Below are positions 51,890-61,137 of a stretch of DNA of 64,000 nt, piece by piece (within the stretch, counting starts at the first letter, position 1; every line of letters begins with the position of its first letter). Both the position numbers and the translations under genes were made by a program. This DNA comes from CAYNRA01 sp046293395 (GTDB lineage: Bacteria > Bacteroidota > Bacteroidia > Cytophagales > Spirosomataceae): the NCBI GenBank assembly GCA_046293395.1, contig JBKBOU010000003.1, forward strand, positions 372,001 to 436,000. The letters run 5' to 3'. The notes under the pieces were generated by a model, which saw only the letters and a list, made by a program, of their open reading frames with translations, made no database searches and had not been told where the DNA came from.

Positions 51890-51947
51890 TACTCTAGTTA
51901 CTAAATCCAGTACGAAGTTAAATCATTTTAAACTAAATATTCTACGT

Positions 51948-52388
51948 ATGTCTTTCTACAGCATCATTTTAAATGTACACCATTACCTAGCGTTCATCGC
52001 TTTATTACTCCTTTTGTTGGCTACTATAAACGGCATCATTGGCAGTACATCCGAGAAAATTTTTGAAGATAGCCACCGTAAAGTCAATCTTTTTGCTCTG
52101 ATTTCAACACATACCATGTTGCTTTTGGGTCTGGTTCTTTTGGCTATTTCCCCGACGGCACAGGTTGCTTTTTCAGATATGGCAGCTACTATGAAAGATG
52201 GTGCGCTTCGTAAAGCAATTATTGAACACCCAACGACAAATATTTTAGCAGCCGTTTTGGTAACAATTGGTAATGCGAAATCGAAAAAATCCATTGGTCA
52301 CGGGAAGAAATTCAAATCCACAGCTATTTTCTTTGGCTTAGGGCTTGTCTTAATTCTTAGCCGTTTACCTTGGGAAAGGTTGTTCTAA
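51948..52388 (+). CDS. Conserved four-helix membrane protein
   Basis: Protein of 146 residues with four membrane helices. His residues at the ends of helices (NVHHYLAF, ISTHTMLLLG, IEHPTTN) might bind haem or metal, as in cytochrome b561-like proteins; that is conjecture. Proteins like this are conserved in Bacteroidota without known role. A terminator follows after 17 bp. Confidence 0.65.
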   Translation: MSFYSIILNVHHYLAFIALLLLLLATINGIIGSTSEKIFEDSHRKVNLFALISTHTMLLLGLVLLAISPTAQVAFSDMAATMKDGALRKAIIEHPTTNILAAVLVTIGNAKSKKSIGHGKKFKSTAIFFGLGLVLILSRLPWERLF

Positions 52389-52405
52389 CCTTTGTGTTTT
52401 AAACT

Positions 52406-52446
52406 AAAAAGCCTTTTTCAATGTATCATTGGAAAAGGCTTTTTTT
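52406..52446 (+). terminator. Terminator abutting the DCC gene start
   Basis: AAAAAGCCTTTT with complement AAAAGGCTTTTT, partly paired CAATG/ATTG at the tip, and T7 ending at 52446. The ATG of the next gene follows directly. Confidence 0.85.
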
Positions 52447-52872
52447 ATGGTTGTATTTTTTGACGGAGTTTGTTTGTTGTGCGCACGTTTTATTCAAATT
52501 ATCTTAAAAAAGGATAAAAATAGAACGATACGAATAGCCCCTTTGCAATGGATTTCCGACCCACGATTGAGAAACCAATTTGGGGATTCTGTCATGGTTC
52601 TTACACCCAACGGCAAATGGCTAGGAGGCTCTGACGCCGCCCTCTACGTACTTATCCACTTACCTGGATTTACTTGGTTAAAAATAGCCTATATCATCCC
52701 CAAAAGCCTCCGTGATTACTTTTATTCTTTCATAGCAAAGAAACGGTATCAATGGTTTGGCGAATCAGAAACGTGTAGAATACCCACACAAGAAGAAAGA
52801 AATGTATTTTTGACACCTGAGGAAGTCAGTCAAATAGAAATCCAATGGCATTCCCAAACTAATTTTCATTGA
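52447..52872 (+). CDS. DCC family thiol-disulfide oxidoreductase-like protein
   Basis: Protein of 141 residues from the ATG at 52447; the in-frame TTG at 52429 lies inside the terminator hairpin. The N-terminus VVFFDGVCLLCARF holds the DGxCxxC signature of the DCC family (DUF393), with RIAPLQW following. A thioredoxin-like redox role is suggested by the paired Cys but is not established. Only four spanned positions separate the T-run from the start codon region, so expression must come from read-through or an internal promoter. Confidence 0.85.
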   Translation: MVVFFDGVCLLCARFIQIILKKDKNRTIRIAPLQWISDPRLRNQFGDSVMVLTPNGKWLGGSDAALYVLIHLPGFTWLKIAYIIPKSLRDYFYSFIAKKRYQWFGESETCRIPTQEERNVFLTPEEVSQIEIQWHSQTNFH

Positions 52873-53021
52873 TTTTCACTCCAATTCTTTTTTAAAAAAA
52901 TCTTCATCAGAAATAGAAAAAATATATTTAGAGATTGATTTATCATCGTCTTGACTGCTAAATTAAGCGTAATATTCTTCTTGATATTACGCACCAATAT
53001 AGAAGCTCATGGCAAATTTTG

Positions 53022-53041
53022 TACCTTTGTTTTTACATTTG
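53022..53041 (+). promoter_or_regulatory. Two tandem -7 boxes upstream of pruA
   Basis: TACCTTTG (53022-53029) and TACATTTG (53034-53041), both matching TAnnTTTG, 12 bp apart, the second 26 bp before the ATG. Confidence 0.6.
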
Positions 53042-53067
53042 ACTTCATAACTAAACCCAACAAACCT

Positions 53068-54693
53068 ATGCATAATGCGTTTTTCAATACGCCAACACCT
53101 CAAAACGAACCTGTTTTGTCGTACGCACCCGGAAGTTCAGAACGCGCGAAGCTACAAAAAGCCCTTGAAGAAGCACGCGCCGTAACGGTCGATATTCCGA
53201 TGTATATTGGAAGTGAAAAAGTGTTTACAGACAAAAAAATTCGTTTATCTCCTCCACATGACCACCAACATACGCTTGGTTTTGCGTCAGAAGGCGATGC
53301 AAATCATGTCAAAGCAGCTATCTCAGCCGCATTAAAAGCAAGAACTGCTTGGGCAAATATGCCTTGGGAACACCGCGCTAGTATCTTTTTGAAAGCAGCA
53401 GAACTTATTGCAGGCCCGTATCGTGCCAAACTCAATGCAGCTACCATGCTTGGGCAATCTAAGAATGCATACCAAGCAGAAATAGACTCTGCCTGTGAAC
53501 TGATTGACTTCCTCCGCTTCAATGTAGCGTATTTGCAAGAAATATACTCCGAACAGCCTGCCTCTTCACCAGGTGTATGGAACAGACTGGAATACAGACC
53601 ATTGGAAGGGTTCGTATTTGCTTTAACTCCTTTTAATTTTACGGCAATTGCTGGAAATCTCCCTGCCAGCGCCGCTTTGATGGGCAATGTAACCGTTTGG
53701 AAACCTGCCTATACACAAATTTACTCCGCTCAAGTCATCATGGAGGTATTTAGAGAAGCGGGTTTGCCAGACGGCGTAATCAACCTTATTTATGTGGATG
53801 GCCCCGTTGCAGGAAACATCATTTTCAAAAGTCCTTTCTTTGCGGGCATTCACTTTACAGGAAGTACCGCTGTTTTCCAGACTATTTGGAAAACAATTGG
53901 CGCCAATATTCAACGATATAAAGCCTATCCACGCATTGTTGGAGAGACTGGTGGGAAGGACTTTGTGATGGCACACCGTTCTGCCCATCCCAAAGCACTG
54001 GCTACGGCACTCGTGCGTGGAGCTTTCGAATACCAAGGGCAGAAATGCTCGGCGGCATCTCGCGCCTATGTTCCTTCGAACATTTGGTCAGAAGTAAAAG
54101 AATACATCTTGGCAGATTTAAAATCCATGAAAATGGGTGGAACAGAAGACTTCTCGAACTTCATTAACGCAGTCATTGACGAACGTGCATTTGATAAAAT
54201 TAAACGATTCATCGATACAGCCAAAGAATCTGATGAAGTTGAAATCATAGCGGGGGGTCATGCGGATAAATCCAAAGGATATTTTATTGAACCTACTGTT
54301 CTAGTGACGACGAACCCGAAATATACAACGATGTGCGAAGAGATTTTCGGTCCTGTCTTAACGATTTATGTATATGATGAAAACCAATACGAACGAACAT
54401 TGGAATTGGTTAATAGCACTTCGCCGTATGCCTTGACGGGGGCTATCTTTGCACAAGATAGATATGCCGTTGAGCTGGCAACGCGCAAGTTGGTCGATGC
54501 CGCAGGTAATTTTTACATCAACGATAAACCGACAGGTGCTGTAGTTGGCCAACAACCATTCGGAGGAGGTCGCGCATCTGGAACAAACGACAAAGCGGGT
54601 TCTAAACTCAATTTGTTACGTTGGGTGAATGCGCGAACAATCAAAGAAACGTTCAATCCACCGACAGACTATACATATCCGTTTTTGGGTTAA
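53068..54693 (+). CDS. pruA: 1-pyrroline-5-carboxylate (glutamate semialdehyde) dehydrogenase
   Basis: Protein of 541 residues, the normal length for the stand-alone enzyme; the ATG at 53068 begins MHNAFFNTPTPQNEP as in homologues. Motifs: FALTPFNFTAIAGNLPASAALMGNVTVWKPA, GIHFTGSTAVFQTIW, the catalytic Glu in VGETGGKDFVM and the catalytic Cys in YQGQKCSAASRAYVP. It oxidises glutamate semialdehyde to glutamate in proline catabolism. The proline dehydrogenase is not encoded nearby. Confidence 0.95.
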   Translation: MHNAFFNTPTPQNEPVLSYAPGSSERAKLQKALEEARAVTVDIPMYIGSEKVFTDKKIRLSPPHDHQHTLGFASEGDANHVKAAISAALKARTAWANMPWEHRASIFLKAAELIAGPYRAKLNAATMLGQSKNAYQAEIDSACELIDFLRFNVAYLQEIYSEQPASSPGVWNRLEYRPLEGFVFALTPFNFTAIAGNLPASAALMGNVTVWKPAYTQIYSAQVIMEVFREAGLPDGVINLIYVDGPVAGNIIFKSPFFAGIHFTGSTAVFQTIWKTIGANIQRYKAYPRIVGETGGKDFVMAHRSAHPKALATALVRGAFEYQGQKCSAASRAYVPSNIWSEVKEYILADLKSMKMGGTEDFSNFINAVIDERAFDKIKRFIDTAKESDEVEIIAGGHADKSKGYFIEPTVLVTTNPKYTTMCEEIFGPVLTIYVYDENQYERTLELVNSTSPYALTGAIFAQDRYAVELATRKLVDAAGNFYINDKPTGAVVGQQPFGGGRASGTNDKAGSKLNLLRWVNARTIKETFNPPTDYTYPFLG

Positions 54694-54705
54694 TTTCTGG
54701 TTGTA

Positions 54706-54748
54706 TTTACACGAAAAAAGACGGCTACGCCGTCTTTTTTCGTGTAAA
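54706..54748. terminator. Bidirectional terminator between pruA and fadD
   Basis: Perfect 20-bp stem (54706-54725 and 54729-54748) with a 3-nt loop, containing AAAAAAGACGGC and its complement. Confidence 0.95.
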
Positions 54749-54763
54749 ATAAGTGAAATGAGA

Positions 54764-56470
54764 TTATTTCGCTACTTCGTCACGCAGAGCTCTACGCAAG
54801 ATTTTACCCACATTGGTTTTCGGAAGCTCGTCTCTAAACTCAATGTGTTTCGGACATTTATAACCCGTCAAGTTTTCTTTGCAGTACGCCTTGATTGCCT
54901 CCGCTGTTAAATTAGTGTCTTTTTTAACGACAAATATCTTCACAGCCTCCGTCGATTTCTCATCAGGAACACCCACACAAGCTACTTCCAAGACACCCGG
55001 CATACTTGCTACGACATCTTCAATCTCATTCGGATATACGTTAAAACCAGATACTAAAATCATGTCTTTTTTCCGGTCAACGATTTTAAAATAACCATCT
55101 TTATCCATAAATCCTACGTCGCCCGTTTTGAACCACCGACGGCCATCTGCCGGGTCATCAAACATTACTTTATCAGTTTCATCCGGGCGGTTATAATACC
55201 CAAGCATTACTTGCGGCCCATGCGCACAGATTTCACCCGCTTCACCAATTTCTGCCCATGTACCGTCTTCACGCATGATTTTGACGTAGGTACTTGGCCA
55301 CGGAATACCGATTGTTCCGATGCGGTTATCTCCTACCAGCGGATTGGATGTTAATACAGGTGATGTTTCAGACAAACCATAGCCTTCTGTCGGTAAATTT
55401 CCTGTCAGTTCTTTCCAACGAGTAGCCACCGCCGACTGCAACGCCATTCCACCAGCAGAAGTAATCACCAATTTAGAGAAATCTACTTCCTTGATTTTTG
55501 GATGATTCAAAAGTCCGTTATATAGTGTATTGACACCTGTAAAAATATGTGGCGGGTATTTTTTCAAATCTTTGATGAATGCCTCCAAGTCTCTTGGATT
55601 GGTAATAAGCAAATTCATCACACCTGTTCTCAAAGCAGTTAATGCGTTGACAGTCAAGGCATAAATATGATACAAAGGCAGTGCAGCAATAGCTACGACT
55701 TTTGTATCCACTAGTTTATTGGTGACAGCACCTTGCCAAGATTCGTTGGTTAGCGTATTAGCAACCACATTTCTGTGTGTGAGCATCGCCCCTTTGGAAA
55801 CCCCCGTTGTACCACCCGTGTATTGAATGAATGCCAAATCTTCATGTCCAACCGCCGGACGTGTATAGGTCATGTTGGCTCCTGCACTTACCGCCGACAT
55901 AAAAGACTGCGCTTGGGGTAAATTGTAGGGCGGAACCATTTTTTTAACCGATTTCACAACAAAATTGACCAACTGTTTTTTCGGGAAACCCAGCATATCG
56001 CCTAGTTGAGTAACGAAAACATGTTCAATCGCTGTGTCTGCAATTATTTTCTCCAGATGCGAAGCGAAGTTAGCGACAATCACGATGGCTTTTGCGCCGG
56101 AGTCCGTGAATTGGTGCTTCATTTCGCGTGGCGTATAGAGTGGGTTGGTGTTTACGACCGTCAAGCCTGCGCGGATTGCGCCAAACATGGCGACAGGATA
56201 TTGCAAACAGTTAGGCATTTGGATGGCAATCCGGTCTCCTTTTTTCAGACCTGCGTCTTGGAGATAAGCGGCGAAGTTACGAGACAGAATATCCAATTCC
56301 TCAAAGGTAATTTCTTTTCCCATATTTGCGTAAGCAGCATTGGAGGCGAAGCGCGAAAAGCCCTCCTCTACCATGTCCACCAGCGACGTATATTGATCAG
56401 GATTTATATCAGCAGGAACACTATCAGGGTAAAAATGTAGCCATGGACGTGATTCATCAGTCATTTGCAT
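54764..56470 (-). CDS. fadD: Long-chain fatty acid--CoA ligase
   Basis: Protein of 568 residues of the AMP-forming acyl-CoA synthetase family. The P-loop-like AMP motif is QYTGGTTGVSKGAML (about 212-226), followed by YGLSETSPV, WFKTGDVGFMDKDGYFKIVDRKKDMILVSGFNVYPNEIEDV and the catalytic Lys region LPKTNVGKILRRALR near the end. It activates fatty acids for beta-oxidation or lipid synthesis. Monocistronic. The start is one of two nearby ATGs (56470 or 56464). Confidence 0.92.
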   Translation of the reverse strand: MQMTDESRPWLHFYPDSVPADINPDQYTSLVDMVEEGFSRFASNAAYANMGKEITFEELDILSRNFAAYLQDAGLKKGDRIAIQMPNCLQYPVAMFGAIRAGLTVVNTNPLYTPREMKHQFTDSGAKAIVIVANFASHLEKIIADTAIEHVFVTQLGDMLGFPKKQLVNFVVKSVKKMVPPYNLPQAQSFMSAVSAGANMTYTRPAVGHEDLAFIQYTGGTTGVSKGAMLTHRNVVANTLTNESWQGAVTNKLVDTKVVAIAALPLYHIYALTVNALTALRTGVMNLLITNPRDLEAFIKDLKKYPPHIFTGVNTLYNGLLNHPKIKEVDFSKLVITSAGGMALQSAVATRWKELTGNLPTEGYGLSETSPVLTSNPLVGDNRIGTIGIPWPSTYVKIMREDGTWAEIGEAGEICAHGPQVMLGYYNRPDETDKVMFDDPADGRRWFKTGDVGFMDKDGYFKIVDRKKDMILVSGFNVYPNEIEDVVASMPGVLEVACVGVPDEKSTEAVKIFVVKKDTNLTAEAIKAYCKENLTGYKCPKHIEFRDELPKTNVGKILRRALRDEVAK

Positions 56471-56586
56471 AGGGGTTGTTTTTAGTATTGTGGTAATGAA
56501 TTGGTATTATTTTCTGTAAAAATAAAATAATTTTAAGAAATTCAATTGAAACGTATCTGATTTTTTCGGGTCAGGGAGAGATACAC

Positions 56587-56620
56587 GAAAAAAAAGAAGC
56601 TACCCAATCTGGTAGCCTCT
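56587..56620 (-). terminator. Terminator of era
   Basis: Minus strand AGAGGCTACC, six bases, GGTAGCTTCT followed by T8, six bases beyond the era stop codon. Confidence 0.88.
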
Positions 56621-56625
56621 GAATA

Positions 56626-57540
56626 TCAATCTTTTGCGTAACCGAATTTTTCCAGTTTTGCTTTTTTCATTCGCCAGTCGGGTTCTACTTTGATGTATTG
56701 TTCGAGGAAGATTTTCTTGGCGAAGAACTTCTCCATGGATTCTCGTGCTTCGATACCTACTTTTTTAATTCTTTCTCCTTTGTGCCCGAGGAGAATAGCC
56801 CTTTGTGTGGCACGTTCCACGTAGATTTCAGCGCTAATCCGAATAATATTTTCTTCTTCTTTGAATGCTACGATGGCGACTTCGCAGCTGTAGGGAATTT
56901 CTTTTTTATAATTCATCAAGATTTTTTCTCGGATGATTTCAGCGGCAAAAAAGCGTTCGGGCTTGTCTGTCAGCTCATCTTTCGGGAAATAGGGCGGGTG
57001 AACAGGGAGAAAGTCAATGATTTTAGCGAGCAAATCGGAGAGTCCAATACCTTGAAGAGCGGAGATAGTCAGGATAGCGGATGGTTGAAGGATACCCTGC
57101 CAATGTTCTATTTTTTCTTGAATTTGCTCTTCGGTTGCTAAATCTATTTTATTGATAATCAACAGAATAGGTGTTTCCGTATTTTTAAGTTTTTGGATAA
57201 CGTCTTCTTCATCGTACTTTTCAAAAATATCTGTTACAAATAGGATAACATCGGCGTCTTCAAGTGAACCGTGGACAAACTCCATCATGGCGCTATGCAG
57301 TTCATACATAGGTTTGATGATGCCTGGGGTATCCGAATAAACGAGTTGGAACTCGGTATCACCGATAACGCCATTGACCATTCCCATGATTCTGTGGCGG
57401 GTAGTTTGGGCTTTGGATGTAATGATGGATAGCTTTTCGCCTACCAATTCGTTCATTAAAGTAGATTTCCCGACATTTGGTTTACCGATGATGCTAATAA
57501 ATCCGGCTTTGTGGTTGGGGCTAATGGGCTGCTCGTTCAT
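56626..57540 (-). CDS. era: GTPase Era
   Basis: Protein of 304 residues. G1 GKPNVGKSTLMNEL, G2 TTRHRIMG, G3 YSDTPG and G4 NKID are present, with ISALQG as G5. The C-terminal KH domain (AILLGHKGERIKKVGIEARESMEKFF, about 240-265) binds the 3' end of 16S rRNA. Needed for small-subunit maturation. A TATCTTTG -7 box is 20 bp upstream, back to back with the tRNA-fMet promoter. Confidence 0.96.
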   Translation of the reverse strand: MNEQPISPNHKAGFISIIGKPNVGKSTLMNELVGEKLSIITSKAQTTRHRIMGMVNGVIGDTEFQLVYSDTPGIIKPMYELHSAMMEFVHGSLEDADVILFVTDIFEKYDEEDVIQKLKNTETPILLIINKIDLATEEQIQEKIEHWQGILQPSAILTISALQGIGLSDLLAKIIDFLPVHPPYFPKDELTDKPERFFAAEIIREKILMNYKKEIPYSCEVAIVAFKEEENIIRISAEIYVERATQRAILLGHKGERIKKVGIEARESMEKFFAKKIFLEQYIKVEPDWRMKKAKLEKFGYAKD

Positions 57541-57560
57541 TCTTTTTATAATTTATTTTG

Positions 57561-57568
57561 CAAAGATA
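57561..57568 (-). promoter_or_regulatory. -7 box of era
   Basis: Minus strand TATCTTTG followed by C, an exact match to the extended Bacteroidota consensus. Confidence 0.7.
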
Positions 57569-57569
57569 C

Positions 57570-57599
57570 TTGATTTTAACAAATAAACTTGTACCTTTG
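57570..57599 (+). promoter_or_regulatory. Promoter of tRNA-fMet
   Basis: TTG (57570-57572), 19 nt, TACCTTTG (57592-57599), 25 bp before the tRNA. Its -33 box begins two bases after the divergent era -7 box. Confidence 0.8.
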
Positions 57600-57624
57600 T
57601 ATTCCCAATTAAGGGAAACAATAT

Positions 57625-57697
57625 CGCGGGATGGAGCAGTTGGCAGCTCGTTGGGCTCATAACCCAAAGGTCACAGGTTCGAGTCCTGTTCCCGCTA
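57625..57697 (+). tRNA. Initiator tRNA-Met (CAT)
   Basis: Cloverleaf with anticodon CAT. Initiator features are the unpaired C1-T72 at the acceptor end and three G-C pairs in the anticodon stem (GGG CTCATAA CCC). CCA is not encoded (CTA follows). Confidence 0.92.
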
Positions 57698-57705
57698 CTA
57701 GAGAG

Positions 57706-57736
57706 AAAAGTCTTGAGAAATCAAGACTTTTTTTTT
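57706..57736 (+). terminator. Terminator of tRNA-fMet
   Basis: AAAAGTCTTGA (57706-57716), GAAA loop, TCAAGACTTTT and a T-run to 57736. Confidence 0.9.
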
Positions 57737-58003
57737 GTTAACTCAAAACCAAAGAAATCGTACAAAATTGGGTTTGACTTTTGTATTTTCTGGAAAAAAA
57801 TACATAGAAAGCTTCATAAATTGGTTTAAGATAGACCCGCAAATCTTTCCATAAGAATCATCGCAAAAAATTTGACCAAACAAAATCTTATTTTTTCAAA
57901 TTTCCAGTATCTTTAATGCAAAGAATGACTCTATCCTAGCGTCTTTCTTATTGACTGCAATGTCTTTCTTGATAGCTATTTTAACACAAACCCCATACCA
58001 CCA

Positions 58004-58147
58004 ATGAAATTCCCCCTTTACATCAAACTTATCCTGCTTGCCTTGGGCTTTGTTGCCTTGTTTTTCAATACAACTATCGGCTTCTCTCTTCTCATTTTTA
58101 CCTCCTTCCTCGAAATCCTGATGAGATACGTATTAAAAAAAGAGTAA
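58004..58147 (+). CDS. 47-residue small membrane protein candidate
   Basis: An ORF below usual length limits: ATG at 58004, 47 codons, TAA at 58145-58147. The protein MKFPLYIKLILLALGFVALF and onward is one long hydrophobic segment or a hairpin of two, with a basic N-terminus and a C-terminal RYVLKKE. The layout fits a real small membrane protein, and a terminator shared with the convergent protease gene follows 68 bp later. No family is recognised, and chance cannot be excluded. Confidence 0.5.
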   Translation: MKFPLYIKLILLALGFVALFFNTTIGFSLLIFTSFLEILMRYVLKKE

Positions 58148-58214
58148 TCATTTGCTACATTCGAAACCCGTAGGAGAAATACCGAAGGTACATCAATACC
58201 CGTTTATCCGTATA

Positions 58215-58257
58215 ATCAAAAAGAGGAACCACTTACCAAGTAGTTCCTCTTTTTGAT
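58215..58257. terminator. Bidirectional terminator
   Basis: 20-bp stem with one mismatch, starting ATCAAAAAGAGGAAC at 58215 and ending with its complement at 58257; loop of three bases. Confidence 0.88.
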
Positions 58258-58274
58258 ATATATACTTTCTGTAT

Positions 58275-60341
58275 TTACTTGCCTGTCATGACCAAGTCAG
58301 CAGCGATACGTTGTGCCTCAATCATATAGGCATCTTCGTCTTTTTCCGACTTTCCTTTCGCCAATTTCTTGATTGCATTTCGGCGCTGTTCGGTCTCATC
58401 TCTTTCTGACTTTCGTTGCTCCAAATTAAGCGAATACGTTTTCTTTTCACTTAATAACTTATATTCAGCTAGTTCTTCTTTTAGCACACGTAAGTCTTCG
58501 TCTGTAGCGAGACGGGTATTGTACTTTGTCAAAACACGCTGAAATTGCTTGTCAGAAACCGTATTTAAACGTTCGTAATTGGCCTTTGCAACCTCATCAT
58601 ACTGGAGTGCATTTGGTTGTGAACTCTCTCCCATTTTATCAGAGTCAAAAGGAGAAGGAAGTAGGATATCAGGCATTACCCCTTTTCTTTGTGTGCTGTT
58701 TCCTGAAATTCGGTAGAACTTCTCGGTCGTTAGCTTCAACTGGCCATATCTCTCTTTATCTTCCAAACTACCTACGCCAACAGATGTTCTCGAAGCAGTT
58801 CGAGGAGATGACAAGAACTGATTTAAGTCCACCAATTGTTGTACCGTTCCTTTTCCGTACGATTGCTCGCCTACGATAATTCCTCTTTTATAATCCTGAA
58901 TCGCACCCGCAAAAATCTCGGAAGCAGAAGCACTAAATCTATTTTGAAGAACAACCAACGGCCCATTATACGTGACAGACGGGTCAGAATCTTGTTCAAC
59001 TTCTATGGCAGCGCGACCAGAGCGACGTTGTACGACAGGGCCATACGGAATAAATAAACCCGTTAAGTTGATGGCTTCTGTTAAGGCGCCACCGCCATTA
59101 TTACGCAAATCAATCACGACGGCATCTACACCTTCTTTTTTGAAGTCAACCAAGAAACGTTCAACATCTTTGGACGTACTTTGAAAATCCCCTCCTACAC
59201 GTGCTCCTTCGAAATCACGGTAAAACATAGGAATATCGATTACACCAATTTTGAGTTGTTTCTTTTCGTGTGTAATGGGTACGACTTTGGACGTAGCTAC
59301 GGCTTCTTCCAATTTTATTTTTTCACGAACCAAAACCACTTCTTTGGGCTCAGCACCTGCTGGAGAACCTGCTGGTAGAACTTTTAGTCTTACTTTTGTT
59401 CCTTTTTTACCCCGAATTAATTTGACAGCATCGTCTGTAAGCCAACCGATAATATCTTGAAAAGGCTCTTGGTCACCTTGTCCGACAGCAACAATCTTAT
59501 CGTCTTTATTCACTTCTCCACTTTTGAACAACGGACCGCCTGGAATCACATCGACAATCATCACGTACTCTCCTTCGTTTCTGAGCGTGGCGCCAATTCC
59601 TTCGAGCGACTGGCTCATGTCAATATTGAATTGTGCTGCCGTACTCGGAATCATGTAGTTCGTGTGTGGGTCAATGGATTCTGTAAATGAATTCATAAAC
59701 GCTTGAAAAACGTCATCTGAACGCCATTTCGCCATTCTTGACTCATACATCGTGTATCTTTTTTTAAGATTTGCGACGATTGCACTGTCTGTACTTCCAC
59801 TCAGTTTCATGCTAAGTGCCTGACTAAGAATGACTTTTCGCCAAACACCATCTAATTCTTCCTCAGACTTAGCCCATTTGGCGTTCTCTCTGTCCACTTC
59901 AAAAGTTTCGTTGGTTGTGAAGTCAAAAGGTTGATCGAGTAGCGTAATGATTTTATCGTGTCTCTCTTTGAATTTTTTGCGGTACAAATTAAAAATTTCG
60001 AAAGGAGCAGATAAATTTCCAGTGATGATGGCATCATCAAACGAATACTTGTACTTTTCGAATCCTTTTACGTCAGATTCCAACAGATACGACTTTCCGC
60101 CATCGACATTATCCAAATAGTTGTTCCAAATTTTAACGGAGAGAGAATCATCAATCGCAAATTTTTGGTAATGATAATTTGCCAAAAATTGCGTGACGAA
60201 ACGCTCCACTTTGACTTGGTGCGCGGTAGGATTCAAGTCATTGTATCCATACTGAGGAGTTGTTTGTGCTTGATTATCAAAACAACTAAATACCCCTCCG
60301 AGCAATAAAAAAACGAGTACTTTTTTCATAATTTTAAGCAT
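58275..60341 (-). CDS. prc: S41 carboxy-terminal processing protease (tail-specific protease)
   Basis: Protein of 688 residues. The start region MKKVLVFLLLGGVFSC suggests a lipoprotein signal (the ATG at 60329 is an alternative start). An N-terminal helical region is followed by a PDZ domain (SLEGIGATLRNEGEYVMIVDVIPGGPL, about 235-330), then the S41 core with the Ser nucleophile in RFSASASEIFAGAI (about 472) and the Lys base in SYGKGTVQ (about 494), then a C-terminal DUF3340-like tail. It degrades or trims proteins in the periplasm, recognising C-termini. First of a possible unit with the FKBP gene upstream (46 bp). Confidence 0.92.
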   Translation of the reverse strand: MLKIMKKVLVFLLLGGVFSCFDNQAQTTPQYGYNDLNPTAHQVKVERFVTQFLANYHYQKFAIDDSLSVKIWNNYLDNVDGGKSYLLESDVKGFEKYKYSFDDAIITGNLSAPFEIFNLYRKKFKERHDKIITLLDQPFDFTTNETFEVDRENAKWAKSEEELDGVWRKVILSQALSMKLSGSTDSAIVANLKKRYTMYESRMAKWRSDDVFQAFMNSFTESIDPHTNYMIPSTAAQFNIDMSQSLEGIGATLRNEGEYVMIVDVIPGGPLFKSGEVNKDDKIVAVGQGDQEPFQDIIGWLTDDAVKLIRGKKGTKVRLKVLPAGSPAGAEPKEVVLVREKIKLEEAVATSKVVPITHEKKQLKIGVIDIPMFYRDFEGARVGGDFQSTSKDVERFLVDFKKEGVDAVVIDLRNNGGGALTEAINLTGLFIPYGPVVQRRSGRAAIEVEQDSDPSVTYNGPLVVLQNRFSASASEIFAGAIQDYKRGIIVGEQSYGKGTVQQLVDLNQFLSSPRTASRTSVGVGSLEDKERYGQLKLTTEKFYRISGNSTQRKGVMPDILLPSPFDSDKMGESSQPNALQYDEVAKANYERLNTVSDKQFQRVLTKYNTRLATDEDLRVLKEELAEYKLLSEKKTYSLNLEQRKSERDETEQRRNAIKKLAKGKSEKDEDAYMIEAQRIAADLVMTGK

Positions 60342-60387
60342 AAGTTAGTCAAATTGAAGTCACGAAAAGGGAAAGTGGACCAATCCA

Positions 60388-61065
60388 TTAGCGAACAATT
60401 TCCAGGAGCTCCACTTCAAAGATAAGTAGCTGGTCTGGGCCAATTGAAGGAGGACCTTGTGGACCGTACGCCAACTCAGAAGGGATAAATAATTTCCATT
60501 TACTGCCAACTGGCATTAATTGAAGCGCTTCTACCCAACCGCTAATGACTTGTGTAACGCCAAAAGTGGCTGGTTCGCCTCTTTTGATAGAACTATCGAA
60601 GACGGTTCCGTCCAGTAACGAGCCTTGATAATGTACTTTCACACGATCCGCAGACGTTGGTTTTTCGCCAGTTCCTGCTACCAAAACTTGGTATTGCAAC
60701 CCAGATGCCGTTGTCACGATACCCGGTTTCGTTTTGTTTTCTGCGAGGAACTTCACACCTGCATTTTTATTTGCATTTGCTTTTTTAGCAAATTCTTTTT
60801 CAAAATAACTCTGAATAAAGTTATTGCTTTCTTCGGCGGAGATAACGAGTTTTTTCGATGCCAAAACATCCTTGATAGCTTGTGCAAATACCTCTACATT
60901 GGCATTTACACCTTGTCTTTTTAAATTTTCTCCAACATTTACACCAATTGCATAGCTCAATGAATCGACGGATGTTTTTAGAGGAACAATTGTTTGCGCC
61001 ACTGAAGAGAGAGAACAGAAAAGAGCAACAGCGACGAGAGAGGTAATTTTAAAATACGTGTTCAT
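60388..61065 (-). CDS. FKBP-type peptidyl-prolyl cis-trans isomerase, exported
   Basis: Protein of 225 residues: signal peptide ending SSVAQ, a helical FKBP_N dimerisation domain (about 30-115) and an FKBP_C domain (VKVHYQGSLLDGTVFDSS, then IPSELAYGPQGPP and LLIFEVELLEI). The order resembles FkpA/Mip. It assists folding of envelope proteins. It precedes the S41 protease on the same strand. Confidence 0.93.
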   Translation of the reverse strand: MNTYFKITSLVAVALFCSLSSVAQTIVPLKTSVDSLSYAIGVNVGENLKRQGVNANVEVFAQAIKDVLASKKLVISAEESNNFIQSYFEKEFAKKANANKNAGVKFLAENKTKPGIVTTASGLQYQVLVAGTGEKPTSADRVKVHYQGSLLDGTVFDSSIKRGEPATFGVTQVISGWVEALQLMPVGSKWKLFIPSELAYGPQGPPSIGPDQLLIFEVELLEIVR

Positions 61066-61137
61066 TAAAATAGATTAGATTATGAATGGATAGTTATGGA
61101 ATGAAAAATCGTTGTTGTGGGTAAGTTAGTTAGTATA

